A stretch of DNA of 31,503 nucleotides, taken from DSWT01 sp034433375. GTDB taxonomy: Bacteria > Chloroflexota > Anaerolineae > B4-G1 > SLSP01. The notes below the pieces were generated by a model. The model was given only the letters and a program-made list of their open reading frames with translations, had not been told where the DNA came from and ran no database searches. This document shows, piece by piece, positions 6,025 to 12,495 of this stretch. The translations under genes and the position numbers were made by a program. The first letter of the stretch is position 1; each line of letters opens with the position of its first letter. The DNA lies in contig DAOUAQ010000007.1 of the NCBI GenBank assembly GCA_034433375.1, forward strand, positions 1-31,503, read 5' to 3'.

Positions 6025-7296
6025 ATGAACAAATTCAAAAAATTCGAGAACGTCGCCTGGGTCATCCTCCTGACCTCTCTCTTCGTCTGTCTGGGACTGG
6101 CGATTGGCGTCCCACTCAGCGCGCGCTGGCTGCTGTTGAATACGACCCGGCCTCTGAAGATCGTCGTCCAGCCACGCGCCGGCACAGTCTCGCAGCAACA
6201 AGCGCGCAGCAATACCTCAATCCTGCTTAACGAGAACACCGAGATCGCCATCAACAGCACACTCAGGCTCTCGGAGAACGCTGAGGCCTGGCTACTTTTC
6301 TACCATCCCGATAACAACAAAGGGGAAGAGGCCGAAGTCCCCATCATCACGATGCAGTGCTATGGCGAAACTGAAGTGATCATCAACAGCGCCCGGACTC
6401 CCCGTTTCGCTATGAGCCAGCTTCCCCATCTCATCACACTGAACATTCGGCGAGGATCAAATATCCAGCTATCCGTCGAGAATAACGCGCGGGCTACCAT
6501 CCTGCGCATCCAAACCCCGCACGGCGCCGCCGATATGGGCCAGGGCACCTACAGGGTTGTCGTCGAGAACGATCAAACCGAGTTCTCCGTCGGCAGTGGA
6601 CAGGCGCACATCCCCGATCCGGCAACCGGGGAGAAATTCGTCCTCGCCGAACTTCAGCGCGCAGAGCTGACCGCTAACGGGTTAGAGGAAATTTATACCG
6701 GCGAACGGAACATTCTGCGCAATCGCAATGGCGATTTTGAAACGCCACTCGAAGGCACGTGGGAGGTTTACACGCGCACAGCCTTTGCCGAAGCCAGCGG
6801 CGGCACGGTGCGCCAAACGGCGCTGGGCGATAACCACAAAATTATCCTCCTGACCCGCGTGGGGCAAGAATTCGCCGAGACCGGCATCACCCAAGAGATC
6901 AACCAGGACATTCGCGGGATCAAGTCGTTGCGGGTGCGCGCGCGCGTGCGCGTTGATGTGCAAACCCTCGGTGTGTGCGGGTCACTGGGCACTGAATGTC
7001 CTGTCATGATCCGGGTCAAGTTCACCGATAAGAACGGCGCAGTTCGGGAATGGCTCCAGGGCTTTTATGCCATCGAAGGCAGCGATCAACCCTTCTGTCA
7101 AAGCTGCGAGTGGCAAGCCCTGCACATCAAGGTGGCGCAGGCCGGCGTGTGGCACAACTACGAATCCCCCGATTTGCTGCCGCTGCTCCACGAGAAGGGC
7201 ATTGAGCCGGTCACCATCCAACGAGTGGACATTTACGCTTCCGGGCACACCTACGGCGCAGCCGTGGACGAGATCGCCATCCTGGTGGGCGAATAG
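6025..7296 (+). CDS. Membrane-anchored protein with FecR-like and carbohydrate-binding-like regions, unknown function
   Basis: The 423 residues begin with a short basic tail (MNKFKKFEN), followed by one membrane helix (about 11-36) and a long extracytoplasmic part. Residues 40-115 hold strand-rich sequence. Residues 120-215 resemble the FecR/sheath-like beta domain (TEVIINSARTPRF, GTYRVVVENDQTEFSVGSGQA). Residues 235-422 resemble a galactose-binding or carbohydrate-binding jelly roll: it opens NGDFETPLEGTWEVY and ends VDIYASGHTYGAAVDEIAIL. Four cysteines fall in the last domain (C318, C325, C358, C361), possibly two disulfides. No catalytic residues are recognisable. The start is set by the membrane helix and by linkage to acyP; earlier in-frame starts would overlap acyP. 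I infer a role at the cell surface, sensing or binding glycan. Confidence 0.65.
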   Translation: MNKFKKFENVAWVILLTSLFVCLGLAIGVPLSARWLLLNTTRPLKIVVQPRAGTVSQQQARSNTSILLNENTEIAINSTLRLSENAEAWLLFYHPDNNKGEEAEVPIITMQCYGETEVIINSARTPRFAMSQLPHLITLNIRRGSNIQLSVENNARATILRIQTPHGAADMGQGTYRVVVENDQTEFSVGSGQAHIPDPATGEKFVLAELQRAELTANGLEEIYTGERNILRNRNGDFETPLEGTWEVYTRTAFAEASGGTVRQTALGDNHKIILLTRVGQEFAETGITQEINQDIRGIKSLRVRARVRVDVQTLGVCGSLGTECPVMIRVKFTDKNGAVREWLQGFYAIEGSDQPFCQSCEWQALHIKVAQAGVWHNYESPDLLPLLHEKGIEPVTIQRVDIYASGHTYGAAVDEIAILVGE

Positions 7297-7326
7297 GCTC
7301 ACCCTACCTCGATTCAAGGATTGGTT

Positions 7327-8364
7327 ATGGCATTAACCCGGCAAAAGACATCCATCTACCCTGTTGGCAAACTTCCACAAGCTGATCTCGTTGACTTGTT
7401 GAGTCGCGCGCCGGGCGAACCAGACCCACGGGTAATCTTCGGCCCCGGCCTGGGACGCGACGCGGCGGCGATTGACTTCGGAGGCCGCTATCTCATCGCC
7501 AAAAGCGACCCCATCACCTTCGCCACCGACGAAATCGGCTGGTACGTGATCAATGTGAATGCCAACGACGTGGCCTGCCTGGGCGCGCAGCCGCGCTGGT
7601 TCATCGCCACCCTGCTGCTGCCGGAGGGCAAAACGGATCACGCGCTGGTGGAACGCATTTTTGCGCAGTTGCATACGGCAGGCCACGAAATCGGCGTAAG
7701 CGTCGTCGGTGGGCACACTGAGATCACCCATGGGCTGGATCGCCCCATCGTCGTCGGCGCGATGTTCGGCGAGGTCGCGCCGGAACGGTTGGTGCGCTCC
7801 GATGGCGCGCGTCCCGGTGACGCGCTCATCCTCACCAAGGGCATTTGTGTGGAGGGGACGGCGCTTCTGGCGCGCGAGGCCGCCGCCCAATTGCGCGGTA
7901 AAGTCGCCGCTGCGGTGCTAGAACGCGCCGCACAGTTCCTCCACGATCCGGGCATCAGCGTTGTGCGGGATGCGACGATTGTTGTAGCCAATGGCGAAGT
8001 CCACGCGATGCACGATCCCACCGAGGGCGGCGTCGCTACCGGCATCCACGAGATCACCGAGGCGGCGGGGGTAGGCGCAGTGCTGAATGCTGCCGCGCTC
8101 CCCTTCTATCCAGAGACGCGCCTCTTGTGCGCCGCGTTGGGGCTTGACCCGCTCGGTCTCATCGCGTCTGGATCGCTGCTGGCCGCCGTCGCCGCCGCCA
8201 GCGCGCCGCGTGTTGTCCAGGCGCTCAACGCTGCGGACATTCCCGCCGCCGTCATCGGCGCGATAAGCGAGACGCCGGGTGTCACCGTGCGCGACGGGCG
8301 CGACGAGTCCCCGCTTCCCAGGTTCGCGCGCGACGAGATTGCGCGGTTGTTCGATGTGCTATGA
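7327..8364 (+). CDS. AIR synthase-related protein (HypE/SelD/ThiL superfamily)
   Basis: This is a 345-residue ATP-binding protein of the PurM/HypE/ThiL/SelD fold. It shows GPGLGRDAAAIDFG, the Asp-rich metal/ATP site KSDPITFATDEIGWYVINVNANDVA, VGGHTEIT, a GDALILTKGICVEGTALLARE linker, and HDPTEGGVATGIHEI in the second domain. It aligns best with the HypE-like 'AIR synthase' group. It ends in RLFDVL, without the C-terminal PR-[I/V]-C tail whose cysteine carries the carbamoyl/cyano group in HypE. No hydrogenase maturation genes are near. It probably phosphorylates or dehydrates a small substrate, not identifiable. ATG 7327 has AAGGA 6 nt before it. Its stop overlaps the next gene by 4 bp (ATGA). 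Confidence 0.85.
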   Translation: MALTRQKTSIYPVGKLPQADLVDLLSRAPGEPDPRVIFGPGLGRDAAAIDFGGRYLIAKSDPITFATDEIGWYVINVNANDVACLGAQPRWFIATLLLPEGKTDHALVERIFAQLHTAGHEIGVSVVGGHTEITHGLDRPIVVGAMFGEVAPERLVRSDGARPGDALILTKGICVEGTALLAREAAAQLRGKVAAAVLERAAQFLHDPGISVVRDATIVVANGEVHAMHDPTEGGVATGIHEITEAAGVGAVLNAAALPFYPETRLLCAALGLDPLGLIASGSLLAAVAAASAPRVVQALNAADIPAAVIGAISETPGVTVRDGRDESPLPRFARDEIARLFDVL

Positions 8365-9542
8365 CCCATACCGGTGCGCATCTACCCCAAATCCCGCCTG
8401 ATCGCGCGGATGGCAGCAGTTCGTGGGTTCACCACGGCCTGATTATCACCGGCGAATTAGGACGAATTCAGCCGCTAAAACTCATACCGGCCTGGATTGC
8501 GCTGGCCGCTATCGCCGGGTGGCCCTGGCGTTCGCTTCAGTTACCGGCGATCTTGTTGAGCGCGTTTTTTTGCGCCGTGGATTGGGCGATGTTGGGTCTG
8601 CTGCCGGTGAAGAAGCGCTCGTGGGGACCGGTGACACCGTCGCTGCTGGCGCTGACGCTGGCCCGCGCGGCCCTCGCGTGGATCGGCGCGCTGCTCATTC
8701 CGAGCGGCGGTGGTCTGGCGCTCGTCGCAGTCGCACAAACACTCATCAGTGTGGCGGCAATCTACGCGACCTGGATCGAACCCTTCCGCCTCGGCATCAC
8801 CCAACAGACCTACCATCCGCCGCATTGGGAAAGCGCCCCACCCCTGAAAGTGCTACACATCTCCGATCTGCACTTCGAGGGATCATCGCCGCGCGAGAAA
8901 GCGCTCCTGGCGAACGTCACGGAACTCCAGCCCGACCTCATTCTGCTCACCGGCGACTACCTCAACCTGTCCTCAGTGTACGATCCGGCGGCCCAGATGG
9001 GGGCGTGGAGCGTGTTGGCGCAACTTCACGCGCCTTTGGGCATCTACGCCGTCACCGGAAGCCCTGTCGTTGATATTGTGGGTATTGTTCCGCAGATATT
9101 TTCTGAACTGGACATTCACTGGCTCAACGATCAAGCTGCCATCATCAAGCATGGCGACGCCAGCATCCAGCTTCTCGGCGTCCGCACCACCTACGATGAG
9201 AAGCGCGACGCAGCAGTGTTGAGGCGCCTCGCGCAACAATCGCCAGAGAATTGCTTCACAGTGTTGCTCTATCACACCCCCGATCTCATGCCTGTCGCGG
9301 CGCAAGGGGGTGTGGACTTGTATCTGTGCGGGCACACGCACGGCGGGCAAATCCGTCTTCCTGTCTACGGCGCGCTGGCGACCAGCTCCCGTTTTGGAAA
9401 GCGCTTCGAGATGGGTCTGTACCAGGAAGGATCATGCACACTCTACGTCAGCCGGGGATTGGGCATGGAGGGGCTGGGTGCGCCGCGCGCGCGCTTCCTG
9501 GCGCCGCCCGAAATCATCCTGTGGACGCTCGCGGCCCATTGA
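8361..9542 (+). CDS. Membrane-anchored calcineurin-like metallophosphoesterase, GNH motif altered
   Basis: The 393 residues comprise an N-terminal membrane region (several helices, about 38-140) and a metallophosphoesterase domain (about 160-390). Visible metal ligands are HISDLHF (D169, H171), LTGDYLN (D199), LLYHTPD (H305) and CGHTHGGQ (H325, H327). The layout resembles the YkuE/YaeI/LpxG group, which cleaves phosphodiester or pyrophosphate bonds at the membrane. The family's central GNH[D/E] motif, expected after IYAV, reads TGSPVVD (232-238). It therefore lacks the metal-binding Asn and the catalytic His. The enzyme may have changed chemistry or lost activity. The start overlaps the upstream stop (ATGA), indicating coupled translation. 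The rnpB promoter begins inside its stop codon. Confidence 0.85.
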   Translation: MTHTGAHLPQIPPDRADGSSSWVHHGLIITGELGRIQPLKLIPAWIALAAIAGWPWRSLQLPAILLSAFFCAVDWAMLGLLPVKKRSWGPVTPSLLALTLARAALAWIGALLIPSGGGLALVAVAQTLISVAAIYATWIEPFRLGITQQTYHPPHWESAPPLKVLHISDLHFEGSSPREKALLANVTELQPDLILLTGDYLNLSSVYDPAAQMGAWSVLAQLHAPLGIYAVTGSPVVDIVGIVPQIFSELDIHWLNDQAAIIKHGDASIQLLGVRTTYDEKRDAAVLRRLAQQSPENCFTVLLYHTPDLMPVAAQGGVDLYLCGHTHGGQIRLPVYGALATSSRFGKRFEMGLYQEGSCTLYVSRGLGMEGLGAPRARFLAPPEIILWTLAAH

Positions 9543-9566
9543 CGGAACGGCAAATCGTAGTATATC
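9539..9566 (+). promoter_or_regulatory. Promoter of the RNase P RNA gene
   Basis: TTGACG (9539-9544, 5/6) overlaps the stop codon of the preceding phosphoesterase. TATATC (9561-9566, 4/6) follows after 16 bp. The expected start, 5-8 nt further on, coincides with the 5' strand of the RNA's terminal helix at 9571. Confidence 0.6.
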
Positions 9567-9570
9567 TGAA

Positions 9571-9968
9571 GTTGAGCTTGAGTTGGTCCGGTAGTCGCGC
9601 TCCGGGGCGCAATGCGCGGCCGGGGTGAGGAAAGTCCGGACTCCAGAGGGTGCAGCGCCGGGTAATACCCGGGCGAGGCGACTCGGGGACAGGGCCACAG
9701 AAACAGACCGCCGCAGGTCGCAAGACCGGGCAAGGGTGAAAAGGTGGTGTAAGAGACCACCGGCGCGCCGGGCAACCGGGGCGGCCAGGCAACCCCCGCT
9801 GGGAGCAAGGCCAAGCAGGAGGGAAGGTCCACTGGATCAGGGAACGACCCGTTCCCTTCCCATAAGGGACAACCTCCGGGTAGGCTGCCAGAGGCGAGAG
9901 GTAACTCTCGTCCCAGATAGATGACTACCGACGACAGAATCCGGCTTACAGACCGACTCAAGCTCAGC
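9571..9968 (+). ncRNA. rnpB: RNase P RNA, bacterial type A
   Basis: This is the catalytic RNA that trims 5' leaders from pre-tRNA. The conserved core is clear: GAGGAAAGTCCGGAC from 9627 (CR-I, P4 5' strand), ACAGGGCCACAGAAA (CR-II), a GTGTAAGAG-type J11/12 region flanked by GGTGG/CCACC, and GACTACCGACGACAGAATCCGG with ACAGAATCCGGCTTA at 9934-9948 (CR-V, P4 3' strand). The ends are fixed by the P1 helix, 9571-9588 paired with 9951-9968 over 18 bp including two G-U pairs, longer than the usual P1. The total of about 398 nt is normal for type A. A promoter lies immediately upstream. No convincing U-run terminator follows before the rpsF promoter. Confidence 0.97.
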
Positions 9969-10009
9969 ATGGTCTGCAGAAGATTATGCCGCCTCCAAAC
10001 CCCCGGTGT

Positions 10010-10037
10010 TTGCCAAACTACTGTTTTGTGGTAAGAT
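10010..10037 (+). promoter_or_regulatory. Promoter of the rpsF-ssb-rpsR operon
   Basis: TTGCCA (10010-10015, 5/6) and TAAGAT (10032-10037) are 16 bp apart. A TG one base before the -10 box makes it an extended -10 promoter. Transcription should start near 10044, giving a leader of about 73 nt before rpsF. Confidence 0.55.
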
Positions 10038-10053
10038 AACCCCTGTGCATGTG

Positions 10054-10116
10054 GACGGACTTTCTGCTCGTGACAGAAGAGCACGAGTAATCCCAGAGAA
10101 AGGAGGTCAATCCGTC
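10054..10116 (+). promoter_or_regulatory. Structured rpsF leader, possible S6:S18 autoregulatory site
   Basis: GACGGA (10054-10059) can pair with TCCGTC (10111-10116), which directly abuts the TTG start codon. This enclosing helix would hold the Shine-Dalgarno AGGAGGT (10101-10107) in its loop. Inside it, TGCTCGTG (10065-10072) pairs with CACGAGTA (10082-10089), and an alternative TTCTG/CAGAA hairpin (10062-10066/10074-10078) competes with that stem. Feedback by S6:S18 binding to the rpsF leader is known in many bacteria; whether this leader carries that motif is inferred. Confidence 0.4.
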
Positions 10117-10524
10117 TTGGCTAAACAAAGTGGTAAGCAGAATTACGAGTTGTTGTTCATCATCAATCCGACGCTCAGTGAGGAAGACAAAGAAAGCCTT
10201 CTCACCCGAGTTAAAGGATATCTTGAGCAGGCAGAGAGCGAGGTCGTCAACTTCAAAAGCTGGGGACTGCGGCGGCTCGCCTATACACTCAAGGGACAGA
10301 AGGAAGGGCAGTACTATCTGGTGAATTTCGCCATGACCCCGGAAAAGGTGTCCGATTTTCGGCGCAACCTCATCCTCGCCGAAGGCGTCTTGCGCGAAAT
10401 GGTCATCCGCGTTGAGGGCGACTTCCCCCCAGACAAGCCGGCACGCAGCCCAAGGCCTGACGTCATCCCTGTGTTCGACGACGATTCAGGCGACGAAGAC
10501 GTCCTGGACGACGACGAAGATTAG
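10117..10524 (+). CDS. rpsF: Small-subunit ribosomal protein bS6
   Basis: bS6 binds bS18 on the platform of the 30S subunit. The 135-residue product has NYELLFIINPTLSEED, the KSWGLRRLAYTLKGQKEGQYYLVNF core and an AEGVLREMVIRVE C-terminal strand, all typical. The start is TTG 10117, with AGGAGGT 9 nt upstream. The longer frame from 10006 would start before the promoter's predicted transcript start and adds a non-conserved N-terminus. After the S6 domain (to about residue 105) there is an acidic tail, FDDDSGDEDVLDDDED, in which 11 of the 16 residues are Asp or Glu. E. coli S6 gets Glu residues added by RimK; here an acidic tail is gene-encoded. First gene of rpsF-ssb-rpsR. Confidence 0.96.
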   Translation: MAKQSGKQNYELLFIINPTLSEEDKESLLTRVKGYLEQAESEVVNFKSWGLRRLAYTLKGQKEGQYYLVNFAMTPEKVSDFRRNLILAEGVLREMVIRVEGDFPPDKPARSPRPDVIPVFDDDSGDEDVLDDDED

Positions 10525-10553
10525 GCGTCAGCATTCTGACACAAGAAAACCCT

Positions 10554-10955
10554 ATGGCACGCGGACTCAACAAAGTCATGATCATCGGTCGTCTGGGGCG
10601 CGATCCGGAGATGCGCTTCACATCCAGCGGACGCCCGGTAGCTTCCTTCAGCGTCGCCACCACGCGAGGCTGGACGAACAGCAATGGCGAACGCCAGGAA
10701 GAAACCGAGTGGTTCCACGTGGTCACGTGGGGGGGATTGGCGGAGTTGTGCAAGAAGCGGCTCCACAAAGGTTCCCAGATCTACGTAGAAGGCCGCTTGC
10801 AGACTCGTTGTTGGGAAGGGCCAGACGGGGAACGTCATTACCGCACCGAACTGGTAGCCCAGGAGTTGATCTTCCTGGACGGATACGACAACTCGTCCGA
10901 AGAGGATACCGAGCTTTTCGTTGACGAGGACATAGACAACTCAACACCATTTTAA
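10554..10955 (+). CDS. ssb: Single-stranded DNA-binding protein
   Basis: SSB coats single-stranded DNA during replication and repair. The 133 residues hold one OB fold (about 1-107): MARGLNKVMIIGRLGRDPEM, SFSVATTRGW, EETEWFHVVTWGGLAE, KGSQIYVEGRLQTR and ELVAQELIFLD. A short acidic tail follows, ending DIDNSTPF, equivalent to the protein-docking DDDIPF tip. The usual Gly/Pro-rich linker is nearly absent, which makes it shorter than the E. coli protein (178). It sits between rpsF (29 bp) and rpsR (15 bp), the standard order. The ribosome site is weak (AAGAAAA), so some coupling to rpsF translation is likely. Confidence 0.97.
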   Translation: MARGLNKVMIIGRLGRDPEMRFTSSGRPVASFSVATTRGWTNSNGERQEETEWFHVVTWGGLAELCKKRLHKGSQIYVEGRLQTRCWEGPDGERHYRTELVAQELIFLDGYDNSSEEDTELFVDEDIDNSTPF

Positions 10956-10970
10956 TGAAGGAGAAGAACG

Positions 10971-11225
10971 GTGAGCGATTTTAGACAGCGTCGTGGACGG
11001 CGTTTTGCGCCACGCCGAAAGGTTTGTTATTTTTGCAATGAAAAGTCACAAGCGGTTGACTATAAAGATGTGGATTTCCTGCGCCGGTTCGTCAGCGACC
11101 GCGGTAAGATTCGCCCTCGCCGCCAGACAGGGGTGTGCGCGAAACACCAGCGGCAACTGGCCGTGGCGATCAAGCGCGCCCGGCACATGGCACTGCTGCC
11201 CTTTGTAGCAGAAATTCAAAAGTAA
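10971..11225 (+). CDS. rpsR: Small-subunit ribosomal protein bS18, zinc-ligand type
   Basis: bS18 binds next to bS6 in the 30S platform. The 84-residue product has the family core KDVDFLRRFVSDRGKIRPRRQTGVCAKHQRQLAVAIKRARHMALLPF. Cys pair C19/C22 (CYFC) and C56-x2-H59 (CAKH) form a plausible zinc site, the cysteine-containing version of S18 that is absent from E. coli. GTG 10971 follows AAGGAG at good spacing; the frame from 10993 is a shadow. The L9 gene that often ends this operon is missing; a hairpin and an unrelated gene follow. Confidence 0.97.
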   Translation: MSDFRQRRGRRFAPRRKVCYFCNEKSQAVDYKDVDFLRRFVSDRGKIRPRRQTGVCAKHQRQLAVAIKRARHMALLPFVAEIQK

Positions 11226-11240
11226 ATATGAAGATAACAG

Positions 11241-11275
11241 GCCGGGCATAGGATCATCTATGCCCGGCGTTTGTT
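11241..11275 (+). terminator. Hairpin after rpsR, probable terminator or attenuator
   Basis: GCCGGGCATAG (11241-11251) and CTATGCCCGGC (11258-11268) form a perfect 11-bp stem with a 6-nt loop, followed by the U-rich GTTTGTT (11269-11275). The next gene starts only 13 bp later and shows no promoter in between, so readthrough is likely and the hairpin may only reduce expression downstream. Confidence 0.65.
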
Positions 11276-11287
11276 GGAGAGTTCATT

Positions 11288-12412
11288 ATGCCGAAACAAG
11301 ACAATCCCCAAAAAGAACTAAACCGGCGACAGCTCGCGCGCCGGGAAAAAGAGAAAAGGCTTAATAAAATCCTGGTATGGTCAGCGATCGGGGTGGTAGC
11401 CCTTGTCGTCTTGATTATTGGGTACGGGGTAGCCGCAGAGCTGATCCTCAAACCAGCCAGGCCAGTAGCCAAGGTGGATGACGTTAGCATCACCACGAAA
11501 GCGTACCAGACGCGTTTGTATTATGAGCGCCTGTTGCTGCGCAGACAACTGGAGGCTTATCAAAGTTACCTGCTGCAACTCGATCCCAACGACGAGACGA
11601 TGCAAGACCTTTACCAACAATTACAGACCACAGCAAGCAACCTGGAGACGCAGCTTTCGAGCACAATGTCCTCAGTCATCGGCAAACAAGTTCTGGATGA
11701 TATGGTTGAAGAAGAACTGGTGCAGGCGGAAGCGCAGTCTCGCAATCTGAGCGTCGCTGATGACGACGTCACCCTGAGTATCGAGAAGATGGTGGGATAT
11801 GACCGCGTAGCTGCCGCGACGGTCACAGATACTTCCACCATCGAAAGCTTCGATTCACTTTATCAGCAGTTTCAGGACAATATCCTCAAAGAGAGCGACT
11901 TCTCCGAAGAAACATTTCGGACGATGATGAAGACCGGTCTGCTCAGGGATCAACTGAAAGCTATCATCGGCGCTGATGTCGTCCAAACTGCCGAGCAAGT
12001 CGAAACAACTTTCCTCACAGCGGCCGACGAGGAAACCGCGCGGGCGTTGCAAGAACGCATCAACAACGGTGAAGATGTGACCGCTTTGGTCGAAGAACTC
12101 AATAACGACGAGGACGATCTCACGGCGGGTTATTCGTTGTCCTGGCTACCCGTTGGCTACTTAGGGTCACAACTGGGCACCACCATTGAGCAAGTGGCGT
12201 TCAACACGCCGGTGGGCAAGGCGGCCGAGCCAACGATGGCAAATGACGGACGATACTACGTCATCTACGTCAGCGGACACGAAGACCGCGCTCTCGATGA
12301 GTCGCTGCTGGAGCAAGGGCGTGAGCAAAAATACACAGAGTGGTTAGCGCAACAAAAAGAAGCGCGCTGTGAATATCTCAACTGGCAAGACGCAGTGCTG
12401 ACATCGCCGTAG
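11288..12412 (+). CDS. Membrane-anchored SurA/PpiC-like protein
   Basis: The 374 residues begin with a highly charged cytoplasmic stretch, then one membrane helix (about 28-51) and an extracytoplasmic SurA N-terminal-like region. That region starts at AKVDDVSITTKAYQTRLYYE and includes the VIGKQVLDDMVEEELVQAEAQSRNLSV helix pair. Residues 230-345 have the length and outline of a parvulin-type PPIase domain. However, the hallmark ASHIL-type histidine segment reads VETTFLTAAD, and the second conserved His region is not evident. It ends in a helical, Gln-rich C-terminus. I infer a folding factor for exported proteins that works as a chaperone and may lack isomerase activity. ATG 11288 has GGAGA upstream; a bidirectional terminator follows the stop. 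Confidence 0.8.
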   Translation: MPKQDNPQKELNRRQLARREKEKRLNKILVWSAIGVVALVVLIIGYGVAAELILKPARPVAKVDDVSITTKAYQTRLYYERLLLRRQLEAYQSYLLQLDPNDETMQDLYQQLQTTASNLETQLSSTMSSVIGKQVLDDMVEEELVQAEAQSRNLSVADDDVTLSIEKMVGYDRVAAATVTDTSTIESFDSLYQQFQDNILKESDFSEETFRTMMKTGLLRDQLKAIIGADVVQTAEQVETTFLTAADEETARALQERINNGEDVTALVEELNNDEDDLTAGYSLSWLPVGYLGSQLGTTIEQVAFNTPVGKAAEPTMANDGRYYVIYVSGHEDRALDESLLEQGREQKYTEWLAQQKEARCEYLNWQDAVLTSP

Positions 12413-12436
12413 CTTATCTAGATTTACACGATACAT

Positions 12437-12471
12437 AAAAAGCCCCTTCCACATACGGAAAGGGGCTTTTT
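12437..12471. terminator. Bidirectional rho-independent terminator between convergent genes
   Basis: AAAAAGCCCCTT (12437-12448) pairs with AAGGGGCTTTTT (12460-12471), with two further inner pairs around a 6-nt loop. Both strands end in a run of five T, so it serves the SurA-like gene (+) and rel (-), which converge here. Confidence 0.92.
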
Positions 12472-12495
12472 GTAAGGGCAAAGGCCAGGCTACTG

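Noticed and set aside
9443..10084. 213-codon minus frame over the RNase P RNA
   Set aside because: The region is a structured RNA with conserved core elements, and the frame is a by-product of its GC richness.
10006..10116. 37-codon N-terminal extension of rpsF
   Set aside because: It would begin upstream of the predicted promoter -10 and is not conserved in S6. TTG 10117 has the ribosome site.
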